Shown here: piece after piece, positions 25,201-33,658 of the stretch | Layout of the letters: each line of letters opens with the position of its first letter | Numbering within the stretch: position 1 is the stretch's first letter | NCBI GenBank assembly: GCA_036023115.1 | Contig: JAYKKT010000037.1 | Coordinates: forward strand, 4,726,501-4,790,500 | DNA from: Brasenia schreberi | Taxonomy: Eukaryota > Streptophyta > Magnoliopsida > Nymphaeales > Cabombaceae | Direction: 5' to 3' | Length of the DNA stretch: 64,000 nucleotides | Notes under the pieces: model-generated | Database searches by the model: none | The model's input: the letters and a program-made list of their open reading frames with translations, nothing else | Told to the model about the DNA's origin: nothing | Program-made: the position numbers and the translations under genes

Positions 25201-28200
25201 TAAACATAGAGTGTCAGCACTCATTACTTATAATTCAGAAAAACAACACCTTCCTCATTTATATCTCCAAAACCAAAGTTTTCATGAATACCTTGATATC
25301 CTAATGCCTCTTTACTGATATGTCCATTTTTAAGTCTCCTCCTAAACAAATCATCTCCCTTTGTGGAATCTTTTGAATCACCTTATCTAACTCTTCCCAA
25401 AAAGTTGTCTTTATACTATCTTCTAGTCCTACTTGGGGTGCGTAAGCACAAACTATATTCAAAACCTCTGCTCCCAACACTAATTTCAACGTCATGATTT
25501 AATCACCATATCGTTGTATGTCTACTACACTCTCCTTTAAATATTTATTTATGATAATACCAACTCCGTTTCAAGCCTTTTTTTTACCTGAGTGCCATAA
25601 TTTAAAACCTTTATCAACTATCTCCTTTGCTTTTTCTCTAACCCATTTTGCCTCTTGTAAACATAGAATATGAATCTTTCTCCAAATCATAGTATCTACC
25701 ACCTCTATTAGCTTACCGGATAATGTTCTGATATTCCAAGAACCAATACGAATCTTATTGTCTAGGACTAGCTTCCTTACCTCCCGCATCCGTCCATATT
25801 CAAAATGAGGAGACCCTCTCTGAAAATTATTCACTATATTCAGGCGGCAATGTAACGGGACTAACTTATGTACCAACACTCGTCCATGATGTGGGAATAC
25901 TCGCTGCAATTGATTCACTACATTCGGGCGAAAATATAGTGGCCCTCACTTACTTATCACTGCATTCAGGCTCTGCAACGCGTCACTAGGCAGGGACGCC
26001 CCAAAGCAATACTCATAATTTTTGTAATCCATGTTATAAAAATCCGACGAAGTTTTACGCTGGTTGTCTAAAGCCTAACACAACCCTCCTCCTTTATCCG
26101 GGCTTGGGACCGGCAATGCAAGGGTGATCCCTTATATGGGCAGAGTTATCGCCACTACCACTATATTAGAATCAACCGCTAACAACCCGCTAACCGCTAT
26201 TGATAACATAGATAGGCACTCTCATTTAATCATGTGAGCACTCCAAATAAGCAACAAAAGAAAATTCTACAATAATTATAGCAGTCTCTCACAAAATAGG
26301 GTTCATAAAATAGGAACAATCAAGTAACCACTTTACCATGTTAGCACGAAGAAGCCATGTGTAAACTACTTCTAATTCTGACCTACGAGCATCAAACTCT
26401 TCAATCCTTTTCCACTTTTTTCTCAAGGATTCTTCTGCTTCCTTCCACTCCTCACACAACCTTTGCAGACGTTGAACCTCACATGTCAATGTATGCAAAC
26501 CAGCTCTCAACCCAATAGCTTCCCTCTCCTTGGCCCAAACCTCCAACTGCAATTTTAACATGCCTGATTTTCGTAAAAGACATAATATGAAAAACAAACA
26601 TTATCATGTGAAACATAAGCAATTGAATACAGTATTTGTTAGCTTCTATTCATAATTTATTTCAAAAGGATCACAAAATAGAGTCACCCGAAAAACTTTA
26701 AATCATTATGGAGAAATGACAAAAGGAAGACAGACTACTGAAGTTTAATAAAGGAATCCATTAGCATGCTTGCAGGAAAGATTAGCATAGCCCGCAAGAT
26801 ACACGCAAGCCACTCATTCAGTTATGGACCCACTATCCTGGATAGCCTTCAAACTGTTCTAACTTATATCATGTCCTCATTCAATAAACCAATCTATAAG
26901 CCTCATAATCCAGCAAAGAATGTGGCAAGAACATGGTTTCTTAAGCGTAATTTAACAATTCTGCTACCAAGCCATTAATACAGAGACATTTTAATAAAAG
27001 GAACCAAAATACACATCCAGTATCAGTAAAAGATTCTCTAATGTGCCAAAATCCTCTTGTGAAAAGAACAAAGTCAAAAACAAGGATGCGAGTGTATATG
27101 GCGCACAAAGCCTATTACAAACAGAAAAAGGTGGATCACATGCATGTGTTTGACAAAAAGTGGCCAGCTTTTATGTGCACATGGCCTCTCATAAAAAAGT
27201 AACATGTAGATCAAGCATAATTAGTACAAACAAAACAACAAAACAAAAACTAAGCCTTTTCCCATACTAGACGGGGTCGGCTACATGGATTCTTTGTTTC
27301 CACAGATCCCTATCGTGTGCCATGTTAGCAGTTAACTCCCAATAAGCTAGATCATTCTTTATTGGTGGTCGTCCTCTACCTCTTTTAATACTTTCCAAAT
27401 TTAGTTTTTCTACCCTTCTTACAGGTTCTTCTTCTGATCTTCGTTCTATATGTCCAAACCATCTTAAACGATGTTCTCTCATTTTATCCTCTATTGGTGC
27501 CACTCCTAATTTGTTTCTAATAACCTCATTATGTATACGGTCTTTTATCAAGCAAGCATAATTAGTATATCAAGAAAAATATAATCATCATGCATTTGAA
27601 CCTACACCACACAATGAAAGAAAAAATGCATGCAGATCAATCAAAAACAAAGAACTGAATGACAAAAAAGTATACCAAGTTGGTTTAGGAAAACATCATA
27701 ATTATACCTCAAGATGTCTAAGACTGCCAACATTCTGCGAACTGGCACCTGCATTAAAAGAGGGTATTGCAACTCCGTCAACACTTCCATGAAGACGCTT
27801 TAGAAGCTGCTCACACAAATTCCTTGCTTCGGAAGCCTTGTTTAGGGCATCTTCAGTGGCCAAAAATTGTTGCACATGTGCTCTCTAGAAGCAACAATTG
27901 TTAGATGTTGTATGCTTCTCAATGTAAGCATATAGATAGAGAAAAGCTAAAAAATGTACATGCAACAGATTGCATGACGATTAATATCAAATACGCAGTT
28001 GGTCAACTAAGAATAAGCACGCAACTGTAAATTTGAGTGTTTCTTGAAAGAAAAGAAAATAAAACATGCGGCCAACAAGCCACCATCTGCAGTTGCTAGA
28101 ATCAGCGTGAATGAAGTTTTACGGGTTAGAACTTTAAAATGTTTATGTTTTGGCATCTCCAGAGATTTGTTTGCTGCTCCTTTTCCTCGAAGAGTATGTC

Positions 28201-31200
28201 AAGGCAACAACAAACAACAACAACTAAGCCTTTCCCCATACTAGATGGAGTCGGCTACATGTATTCTTTGTTTCTACATAGCCCTATCATAATTTGTAGA
28301 ATCCATAGGAGATAAGTCCAACACAGTTTTATGCTGTCAAGGCAACAACAATGGAACAAAACTGTCTGACAGAGCAAGTAACAGAAACTATAACATTAAA
28401 GATGGGAGAAGTTTGTGTATCCAAATGATAGACACTAGTATCATTGATTTCTGAAAACTATTGTGATATGTTGTCAACAAAATTTGAAATATTGCAGCAA
28501 TATCAACATTCTTTTATGAGATTGTTTAATTACTTTGTTTTCAATTGCCTTGATTTTAAACTTTCAGAAGTGCTTCTCTATGTAATTTCATAAGAGTGAG
28601 TAATTAAGGATTCCCATCGCCAGACATGGATGCTCCTTGCTTCAACTAATCAGATACTATAATTTTTTTCAGAACTCCGTGGTCTTACAATCAGAGTAGG
28701 CAGTGTTGTACATGGTGAAACCTGAACATATTTAAGCAAAACCTTCCAAGTAATAAAAAGTTCAATTCAGAAGAAAAAGAACATCACCACTACTCGAGTG
28801 GTATCTTGCTCATAAGAATGACAAAGAACCCAAGTTTCAGCCTACCACTAATACAGGTGCAGTGCACAAAGAAGAAAAGGATAATTGTAAAATACACAAG
28901 GAAAGCATCCAGCCACTTTTCTGCCCTTTAACGGGTAAATTTGAGGGCTCATTAAAGCAAAGAAAATGTTTTTATTTCACAAACAGTGAACTCATAAAGA
29001 CTTCAGAATTAACCAAAAAGATGCTTTATAACTTAAAGGCTCAAGAAATCCAGAGAAATAGAAGTTTAGGGCACACATAAGTTCTACGAAAGACCCAAAA
29101 AAGTCACGAGCAAGAGAAGCTGATTCTCAAATGCAAAAGGAAATTGACTGGTAAAACATGTTTCAGAGCACCAATCTTTCTACACATAAGGAGAACCATG
29201 AGCATATGCACTTTACGAAACTAGAATTTGTGCTTTCCAGAACCAAATTAGCTTGAACCTTTCCCATATGTTTAATAATCTTTTAACATTTTCATATTTA
29301 AGAATGTGATCGGTGAATAAATTATGTTTCCAGTACCTTTCATTTCAATAACGAGCACTACGCCTGTCTGATCAAACAAATGGAGGGAAAATCCCCTGAT
29401 CCCCAGGAAACAAGAAAACAATCTACCGTTTATTGTTCCAAGAGATTCAGAACTTAGCACAGAATTTCTACTTGTATATATCAAAAAATGCGTGAGTCCT
29501 TGGACCCTATGAGCAATAATTCTCTAACATCCACATGTTCTTAGGAAATGTTGGTCACGATACAAAAACTTTTATCGATACATATCCTCAGGCAGCTGCG
29601 AATTATGTTTTTATAATTTTGCACTTTTGCACATTGACTTTGTTTGTTTTTTGCATTCAGTTCTAATTATATAGTTGCATCACACAACATGTTAACTTTT
29701 ATAGAAACACTCTACCATTACAAATGATTAAGGCTTCATTAATCCTCCATTACAAATTTATGCTCTTACAATTTTGCACATTGACTTTGTTGCTTTTTGC
29801 AATGAATGCCAATTATATATTTGCACATTGGCACACCAGTGACATCACCTTATCTTCTATAGAAACACTCTACCATTACAAATGATTAAAACTTCACGTA
29901 GCTCTCCATCACAAGTAAACTGATCATGGCCGGTTCACAACTGCATGTATTGACAGGGAACACATGCCCAGGTATGTAAACTTTGCTGCCCATCAGGCAG
30001 CATGGAAAACCAAGGCAGCCGCCTTGCACACGGAACTGTGAAGACACAGCACTACCCAGTTCACTTAAAATAATAGAAAATAACATTGGCAAAACTAGCG
30101 AGAAGCTTGCAATAATTACTTAATGAGAAAACAAGTCAGCAGCTTAATCTTTTCAAAAGAAAAGGAATATGAACGGATATATTCACACCTGTCTCTGAAC
30201 TAGTTGGTTAGATGTACTTTTGGCAGAAACGTCCAACCTGATCTTCTCGTTGCCCTGTGCTTGATAGTGCATACGCAAGCTTGAATCAGGAGATGGAGCC
30301 TCCATCACTTTATTGTTCTCATATTTGTATCTGGAATTAGAAAAACCAAGAGAAGTGAAGAAGAATTTGAAGATATATCCACAGCACCAACTAGATAAGA
30401 ACAATGACGGCTGCTTCTTTGCAGCAGACAACAACCCTAGCCCCTAAGATGGAGGCTTGTTCCATAGGATCTTCTTCTCTTTTTTCTTATGTTAATGTAA
30501 AAAGGATATCTTATCATAATTTCAAGGGTATCTTGTTTTATCCTTTTATATGTAAGAACTCTTTATGAGAAGATACTGCAGAAATTTGAGCAACAAATGC
30601 TAAAATTCAAACTTTTTATTAGGAGAACATGGATAAGATAATCTCTAAGAAGCAAAAAAGCTCACAAACATCAAAATTATTGTCATTCCTAAGCAATACC
30701 TAAATAAATGCAAACATCCTCATTGGTATTGTTTCAGGATTTAGTTTGACATATTCAGTCATTCTCAGGTGTCCAGGCAATCATGACTTTTCCTTCTTAG
30801 AAAAAGCTTAGCAATTACCTATGGAAGTATATGGCCCAAAACTTAGCAAGCAACAAGTGCAAGAAATCGAATTATCTTACGGGTTAACATGACAAAAGCT
30901 AACTAACAAACAGAAAGCTCAGTATGTCCAAGTACTGCCATTACCAGTAATACTAAGTTAAATACATGAAACATCCAACTGAGATCCTGCCTATCAATTA
31001 ACAAGATGCATATTTATATCAAAAGATGTTGGATGCCCATCAGTGCAGGAATTGAATGCATAATATTGAAGAGAATATTAAACTCATTGTGAAACACAAA
31101 CCTTAATAATTCTGCGTCCACCCTGACGTCAATCTTTTCTGTTTCTTTGTTTATGAGAGTCTTCATCCTTGAAGTATACAACGTCATCGCCTGGAGAAGT

Positions 31201-32627
31201 TGAATGGGACTTTTAAGCTCATGTAATACAATAGCCCTTACATCATCCGGTAGTTCTCCATCAAAATCAATGTTTAACTTAGCGGCATCTGACTGAGTGT
31301 TGGTTTGAACCCCTCTACCCTCATAAGCTGGAAATATATTGCAGATCTTTCCAATCATATGATTCGCAAGAGCTTCACATGCCTTCCTGATATTTTTCTC
31401 TCGAGCAGTTTCTCTAAGAGTAATTTCATCCGCTGATTTGCTTCCTTTACCGGAATAGATGGCTCTTTTCTCGCTGTTAGCAAGCATGATATCAACGGTA
31501 TCATGAGCACTAGTTGACTTAGTTCGATTTGCATCCTTTGCCTGATCAACATAATGCTGAACGTGCTTCAGGTATTCTGTGAAAATTTTGACAGACTCTT
31601 CACACTGTTGATCGTAAGCTTCCAACATCACCTGCTTGTGCCTGAATCGGACGAAAATCTGTCAGGGAGATGCTTCAGGTATTTAGATGCACCTAACAAT
31701 CCAGACAAAATGAACAAACAGGAGAGTCGCATGTATGTCACCTATTTTCAACAAAGAAAGTTTTCCCTAGATTCTGGAAAGGGACTCTGATATTAAACAA
31801 GTAATAATGCTAGCGTGCTTCTTGAACTAACAATTTCAAGTCAAATCACACTCAAATTTGCAGAATCCATTAACTCCAACTACAAAGTGTCAGCATATGT
31901 TCCCTATATTTTTCTTCTAGTCGTTAGATTAACCGAAAAGGGCAAAAGCGAGTCACTACAATTACGCAGTGTCGGCAAGTATTTTCTCTCTTATCTTCTT
32001 CGGATCCAGATTGACCATTTTTTTCCTTTACAAAAACTAGCGGTCTCGACTAGGATTTTCAAGTCATTAAATCGATCAAAAAGATGAATTCATCAAGAAT
32101 TCGCAGAGATCGGTCGCAAAGGGAGAGTAGATCACGAAGGAAGATCCAATTGACCTGTATCCCGCCTTTTCGTCCAACATCCGCTTCCGCTCGCTCTCCT
32201 CCCTCGCGACCTCGAGCATCCGCGCGCGGACGTCCTTCCGCTGTCTCCTCGCGACGTGGCGCAGCCTCTCCACCTCCTCCTCCGCTAGCTCCCTCTCCCT
32301 CATTGCCCTCTCTCGGCTCTCCGTCGCATTCTCCGACCCCACACCGGCCTTCACCCGACGGCCCCTGCTCCTCCCTTCCTCCGCCTTCACCGCAGCCTCC
32401 CCGCCGCCGTTCCCGTGGACGAGGATGTTCCGCCGGATGTTCCGTACCGTCTTCTCCGACTTCACCCGCTGGAGAAGGAAGTTCCAGATCGGTATCATGT
32501 TTCCCCGGCAGATCTTCTCTAGGGTTTCCGGCGACGGGAGGGGCGCCACGTAGCGGTAACCCATCTCCTTCTGGAGCCAATCGAGGATGGCCTCCGGCGT
32601 CGGCGACGGCCCGCCGGAGCCCTGCAT
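4291..32627 (-). CDS. AUG5: Augmin complex subunit 5 (AUG5 / HAUS5), 10 exons
   Basis: Augmin recruits gamma-tubulin ring complexes to existing microtubules for branched nucleation in spindles and cortical arrays. Exons on the minus strand: 32627-32155, 31641-31102, 30330-30189, 27884-27708, 26546-26337, 11298-11113, 5406-5247, 5159-4964, 4842-4710, 4422-4291. Every junction is GT..AG and phases agree; the total of 2349 nt gives about 782 aa, close to the roughly 800 aa I recall for plant AUG5. The start context reads '[19 protein letters not shown]', followed by '[20 protein letters not shown]', then a long charged coiled-coil part ('[17 protein letters not shown]'), and near the end '[20 protein letters not shown]', all hallmarks of the plant family. 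Intron 5 is about 15.0 kb and intron 6 about 5.7 kb, swollen by retroelements. Exon 1 is GC-rich, unlike the rest. The last residues (after 'NHVKQL') differ from the usual ending as I recall it, so the terminal exon end is slightly uncertain. Confidence 0.93.
5813..9089 (-). mobile_element. Full-length RTE-type LINE (copy L2) in AUG5 intron 6
   Basis: Flanked by an exact 21-bp target-site duplication (5792-5812 and 9090-9110). The 3' end lies at the left as (CAA)n on the plus strand, i.e. a (TTG)n tail, as RTE elements have. The 5' end near 9089 is a non-coding leader shared with copies L3 and L4. Reading leftward: an endonuclease start '[19 protein letters not shown]', EN continuing to about 8270, a basic linker, RT (from 7439 down to about 6600, with '[17 protein letters not shown]'), and a C-terminal part ending near 5875. 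Several frameshifts and stops break the single ORF, so it is inactive now, but the ends are complete and about 3.28 kb is a full unit. Confidence 0.9.
9331..10837. repeat. Three-copy tandem repeat, ~505-bp unit
   Basis: Units begin at 9331, 9835 and 10344, each with 'acatagtcagccggaa', and run to 'ctttcatatcgctg'-like ends. They are nearly identical apart from single-base changes and a 12-base loss in the third unit near 10725. No open reading frame of note spans a unit. The array lies in AUG5 intron 6, between LINE L2 and exon 6. High similarity indicates recent tandem amplification by unequal crossing-over or slippage. No match to a known element was recognised. Confidence 0.9.
11423..14707 (-). 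mobile_element. Full-length RTE-type LINE (copy L3) in AUG5 intron 5
   Basis: A 15-bp duplication 'TGGAATAAAAAAGAA' flanks it (11408-11422 and 14708-14722). The tail is (AAC)n on the plus strand at 11431. The 5' leader at the right matches L2 and L4, including the phrase 'caatgcaagggtgatccctt'. EN lies at about 14330-13650 and RT at 13070-11900, with the catalytic region written '[16 protein letters not shown]' (FADD) at about 12240. A 329-aa frame (12453-11464) runs through the end of RT and the C-terminal domain. Frameshifts near 12490, 12790, 13190 and 13990 break the ORF. It is better preserved than L2 in the RT half. Confidence 0.9.
14761..15023 (-). repeat. 3' LTR of copia element A
   Basis: Aligns with 23110-23398 over its whole length, e.g. 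'ctgttatacccctaataagt' in both. It is shorter through small deletions and has lost a base at its first positions. A purine-rich tract on the minus strand lies immediately outside its inner edge (15024-15040). Confidence 0.88.
15505..17610 (-). pseudogene. Copia pol relic of element A (integrase, RT, RNase H)
   Basis: Read right to left. Integrase-like remains lie at about 17610-17050 and the RT N-terminus at about 16597-16379 ('[20 protein letters not shown]', then 'NNTWEIV' and 'CKWVYTIV'). The RT catalytic motif YVDD is intact near 15980-16000 ('[12 protein letters not shown]'). The RT/RNase H connection is at 15726-15511 ('[20 protein letters not shown]', '[18 protein letters not shown]'). 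Many stops and frameshifts, so it is not expressible. The order is the standard copia order (IN before RT). Confidence 0.85.
17738..18050 (+). repeat. 5' LTR of element B
   Basis: Contains 'cactctgctctttctctct' and 'tataaatactta', a plausible TATA region, shared with 21398-21621. It ends CTAACA directly before the tRNA-Met PBS. Confidence 0.85.
20530..20820 (-). mobile_element. Internally deleted RTE LINE derivative (S1)
   Basis: The left side matches the LINE 3' end ('caacaactaaacc', then the C-terminal coding region to about 20760). It then jumps straight to the LINE 5' leader ('cctttatcccagcttggg', 'gcaagggtgatcccttac'). A 10-bp repeat ATGTTGAAAA lies at 20520-20529 and 20821-20830. Both LINE termini are kept and everything between EN and late RT is missing, so it depends on LINE proteins in trans. 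Confidence 0.8.
21398..21621 (+). repeat. 3' LTR of element B
   Basis: Same ends as the 5' LTR but with an internal deletion of roughly 89 bp corresponding to part of 17765-17860. Preceded by a polypurine tract at 21387-21397. Confidence 0.85.
21622..22750 (-). pseudogene. Copia gag relic of element A
   Basis: On the minus strand 22620-22480 reads '[20 protein letters not shown]', and the segment ends '[12 protein letters not shown]'. This is the UBN2-type copia Gag core. Further left (about 22200-22140) is a degraded zinc knuckle '[14 protein letters not shown]', in which the second Cys has become Tyr. Frames are broken by stops. This is the 5' coding part of element A, separated from pol by element B. 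Confidence 0.8.
23110..23398 (-). repeat. 5' LTR of copia element A
   Basis: Partner of 14761-15023, starting TGTTGAATATT and ending TCTCAACA on the plus strand. The PBS lies just inside (left) at 23103-23110. Confidence 0.88.
23399..23890. other. Intron segment between element A and the virus relic
   Basis: AUG5 intron 5 sequence. No repeat, ORF or splice-flanked coding block was recognised. Confidence 0.4.
23891..24848 (+). pseudogene. Endogenous pararetrovirus relic: reverse transcriptase-RNase H
   Basis: Caulimovirid-type polymerase fragment. From about 23891 the frame carries RT motifs: '[18 protein letters not shown]', catalytic '[19 protein letters not shown]' (YIDD, about residue 10 of the 269-aa frame opening at 24039), and 'IEFLGIEID'. 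RNase H follows, with acidic residues in 'ETDSS', 'NRKEL' and 'RTDNTQV'. The stop is at 24846-24848. The RT N-terminus and all upstream movement, coat and zinc-finger parts are absent, and there is a stop around 23895-23925. The YIDD-type RT and cellular-style RNase H fit caulimovirids better than copia; assignment to a genus (Florendovirus-like or similar) is inference. It sits in AUG5 intron 5. Confidence 0.8.
24853..25203 (+). CDS. Retropepsin-like ORF downstream of pararetroviral RNase H
   Basis: An open frame of 116 aa begins 5 bases after the RT-RNase H stop. It has an aspartic-protease layout: '[17 protein letters not shown]' (D-A-G in place of the usual D-T/S-G), a flap-like middle with 'VKGFNGEGN', and '[14 protein letters not shown]' (the conserved I/L-L-G near the C-terminus). 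It has no stops, so it is the least damaged part of the relic. In most retroelements the protease precedes RT; here it follows RNase H as a separate ORF. Whether it is active cannot be told. It ends in intron sequence with no further viral coding seen. Confidence 0.65.
   Translation: MDKNKFVYILAKIKITGYQNRYYTPYIDAGAEINICKKNCLPEVKWEKLRVEIIVKGFNGEGNTINYRAKDIDIQIWDRILKIKEIYAFEIEGKDMILGQPFLNCYLPITITEKYF
25245..26142 (-). mobile_element. RTE LINE fragment with the 5' end (copy L4)
   Basis: The 5' leader (26142-25920, with 'gcaagggtgatccctt') and the start of the EN domain are present: '[20 protein letters not shown]', then '[20 protein letters not shown]'. The copy stops within EN at about 25245, immediately beside the pararetrovirus relic. 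LINE copies usually lose the 5' end, so loss of the 3' side here implies a later deletion or rearrangement. Confidence 0.85.
26143..26336. other. Intron repeat fragment
   Basis: 26145-26210 is similar, in inverse orientation, to 51945-52000 (shared words such as 'gcggttagcg' and 'ctaatatag'). It is a dispersed repeat of unknown type. Confidence 0.35.
27227..27547 (-). mobile_element. 5'-truncated RTE LINE 3' end (copy L5) in AUG5 intron 4
   Basis: Contains the last coding region of the LINE ('[20 protein letters not shown]', '[17 protein letters not shown]') to the terminal stop and an A/C-rich version of the usual tail. A repeat AAGCATAATTAGTA flanks it (about 27213-27226 and 27553-27566). 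A short internal deletion removes the 'QKCWKETI' codons. Confidence 0.88.
28214..28334 (-). mobile_element. Very short RTE LINE derivative (S2), ~121 bp
   Basis: The last ~75 bases of the LINE 3' end ('caacaactaagcctttcc', 'tctttgtttctac') are joined directly to ~50 bases of the LINE 5' leader ('aatttgtagaatcc', 'agttttatgctg'). A 17-bp direct repeat TGTCAAGGCAACAACAA flanks it (28197-28213 and 28335-28351), showing that this composite was itself inserted. Confidence 0.75.
28352..30188. other. AUG5 intron 3, remaining sequence
   Basis: No coding or named element was recognised apart from the duplicated segment at 29607-29915. Confidence 0.4.
29607..29915. repeat. Two-copy tandem repeat, ~150-bp unit
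   Basis: The words 'ttttgcacattgactttg', 'aaacactctaccattac' and 'aaatgattaa' occur in the same order in 29607-29757 and 29758-29915. Diverged copies inside AUG5 intron 3. Confidence 0.7.
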
Positions 32628-33658
32628 CTTCCCGGATCCGACAAAGCCTACCTGTAAGAAATTATCTATACAGCAAAACTTCCCTTCCAGATCGATCGAT
32701 GAAAAGAGGGGAAATGCAAACCATATGGACAGAATGCACTGTGGTTATGTTTGTGTATGCTTATGGCTGCAGTTCAAAACTCGAACGAGGGAATGCACAA
32801 CTAGGGACCGACTGGGTCAGGGTCCTCATTGTCTTGGTTGAATTTAAGGCTCGAACCTAAGCGTGTGCTTATGACTGGTCTGGAGCATAAAAAGGAAACA
32901 CTAGAAGAGAAGAGCCATATGTTTATATGTTTCTTTGGGATGTTTGGTTACAATGCTTGAGACGATGAAACTAGAACTAGAACTAAAACTATAGTTTCAG
33001 TTCCTCGTAGTTTTTACAATAAAAAGTGAGGTCGTGTGACACTTCTTTTTATTTGGTTATGACACCTATCAGCGGCTGAGACTCAATTATGTGGTCCAAG
33101 CCTCACAATCAAACACGAAAACGTGGATACAGATGGACCATCGCGTGGAGAACTACGTGCAGTCTTGGTACTATAGAAGTGCAAGTCATACCAAACCGTT
33201 AGTTCTTTCAATTCTTTTGGATTCTTTATTTGCATCGCAAAGGAAACAGGCACACTAAAAGCACTAGAAAACTGTAGCATGGAAAACTTGTAAGATGGCC
33301 AATTACTGATCACTGGCATGGAACTTGGTCCTCAATTCTGCTCGCGATTCAGAGACGGAACCCTCGGTACCATTGGACTTTGTGTCCCAGTCCATAAAGT
33401 TCCATCAAATAAACGGGTCAGAAAGGGGTGGAAGGGAGCGGCGGACGCTGGTTTCCGTAGGACGAAAGAGAGTCCGTTGAGATGAAAAAGATATTCTGAT
33501 ATTATCCGTGATAAATGTCTTTAAACATGGGATGTGTGGATAGTAAAAAGGGAGTGTGCTAATGAATCCACTTTGTCCCTCCCTTTGCCTTGACGGTTTC
33601 CAAACCCAACGGTTTCCCACTGAGCATAGTCTCTCTGAACTCAATCGCATCCTAAAGA
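32628..33658. other. Intergenic region upstream of AUG5
   Basis: Lies between the AUG5 start codon and the divergent PPR pseudogene, so it should hold the AUG5 promoter and 5' UTR. No TATA box or motif can be assigned with confidence. Open frames here are antisense or chance. Confidence 0.4.

Noticed and set aside
32059..32860. Long GC-rich open frames on both strands over AUG5 exon 1
   Set aside because: They are other-frame shadows of the AUG5 first exon, rich in Pro/Ser/Arg and Gly/Glu with no family match.
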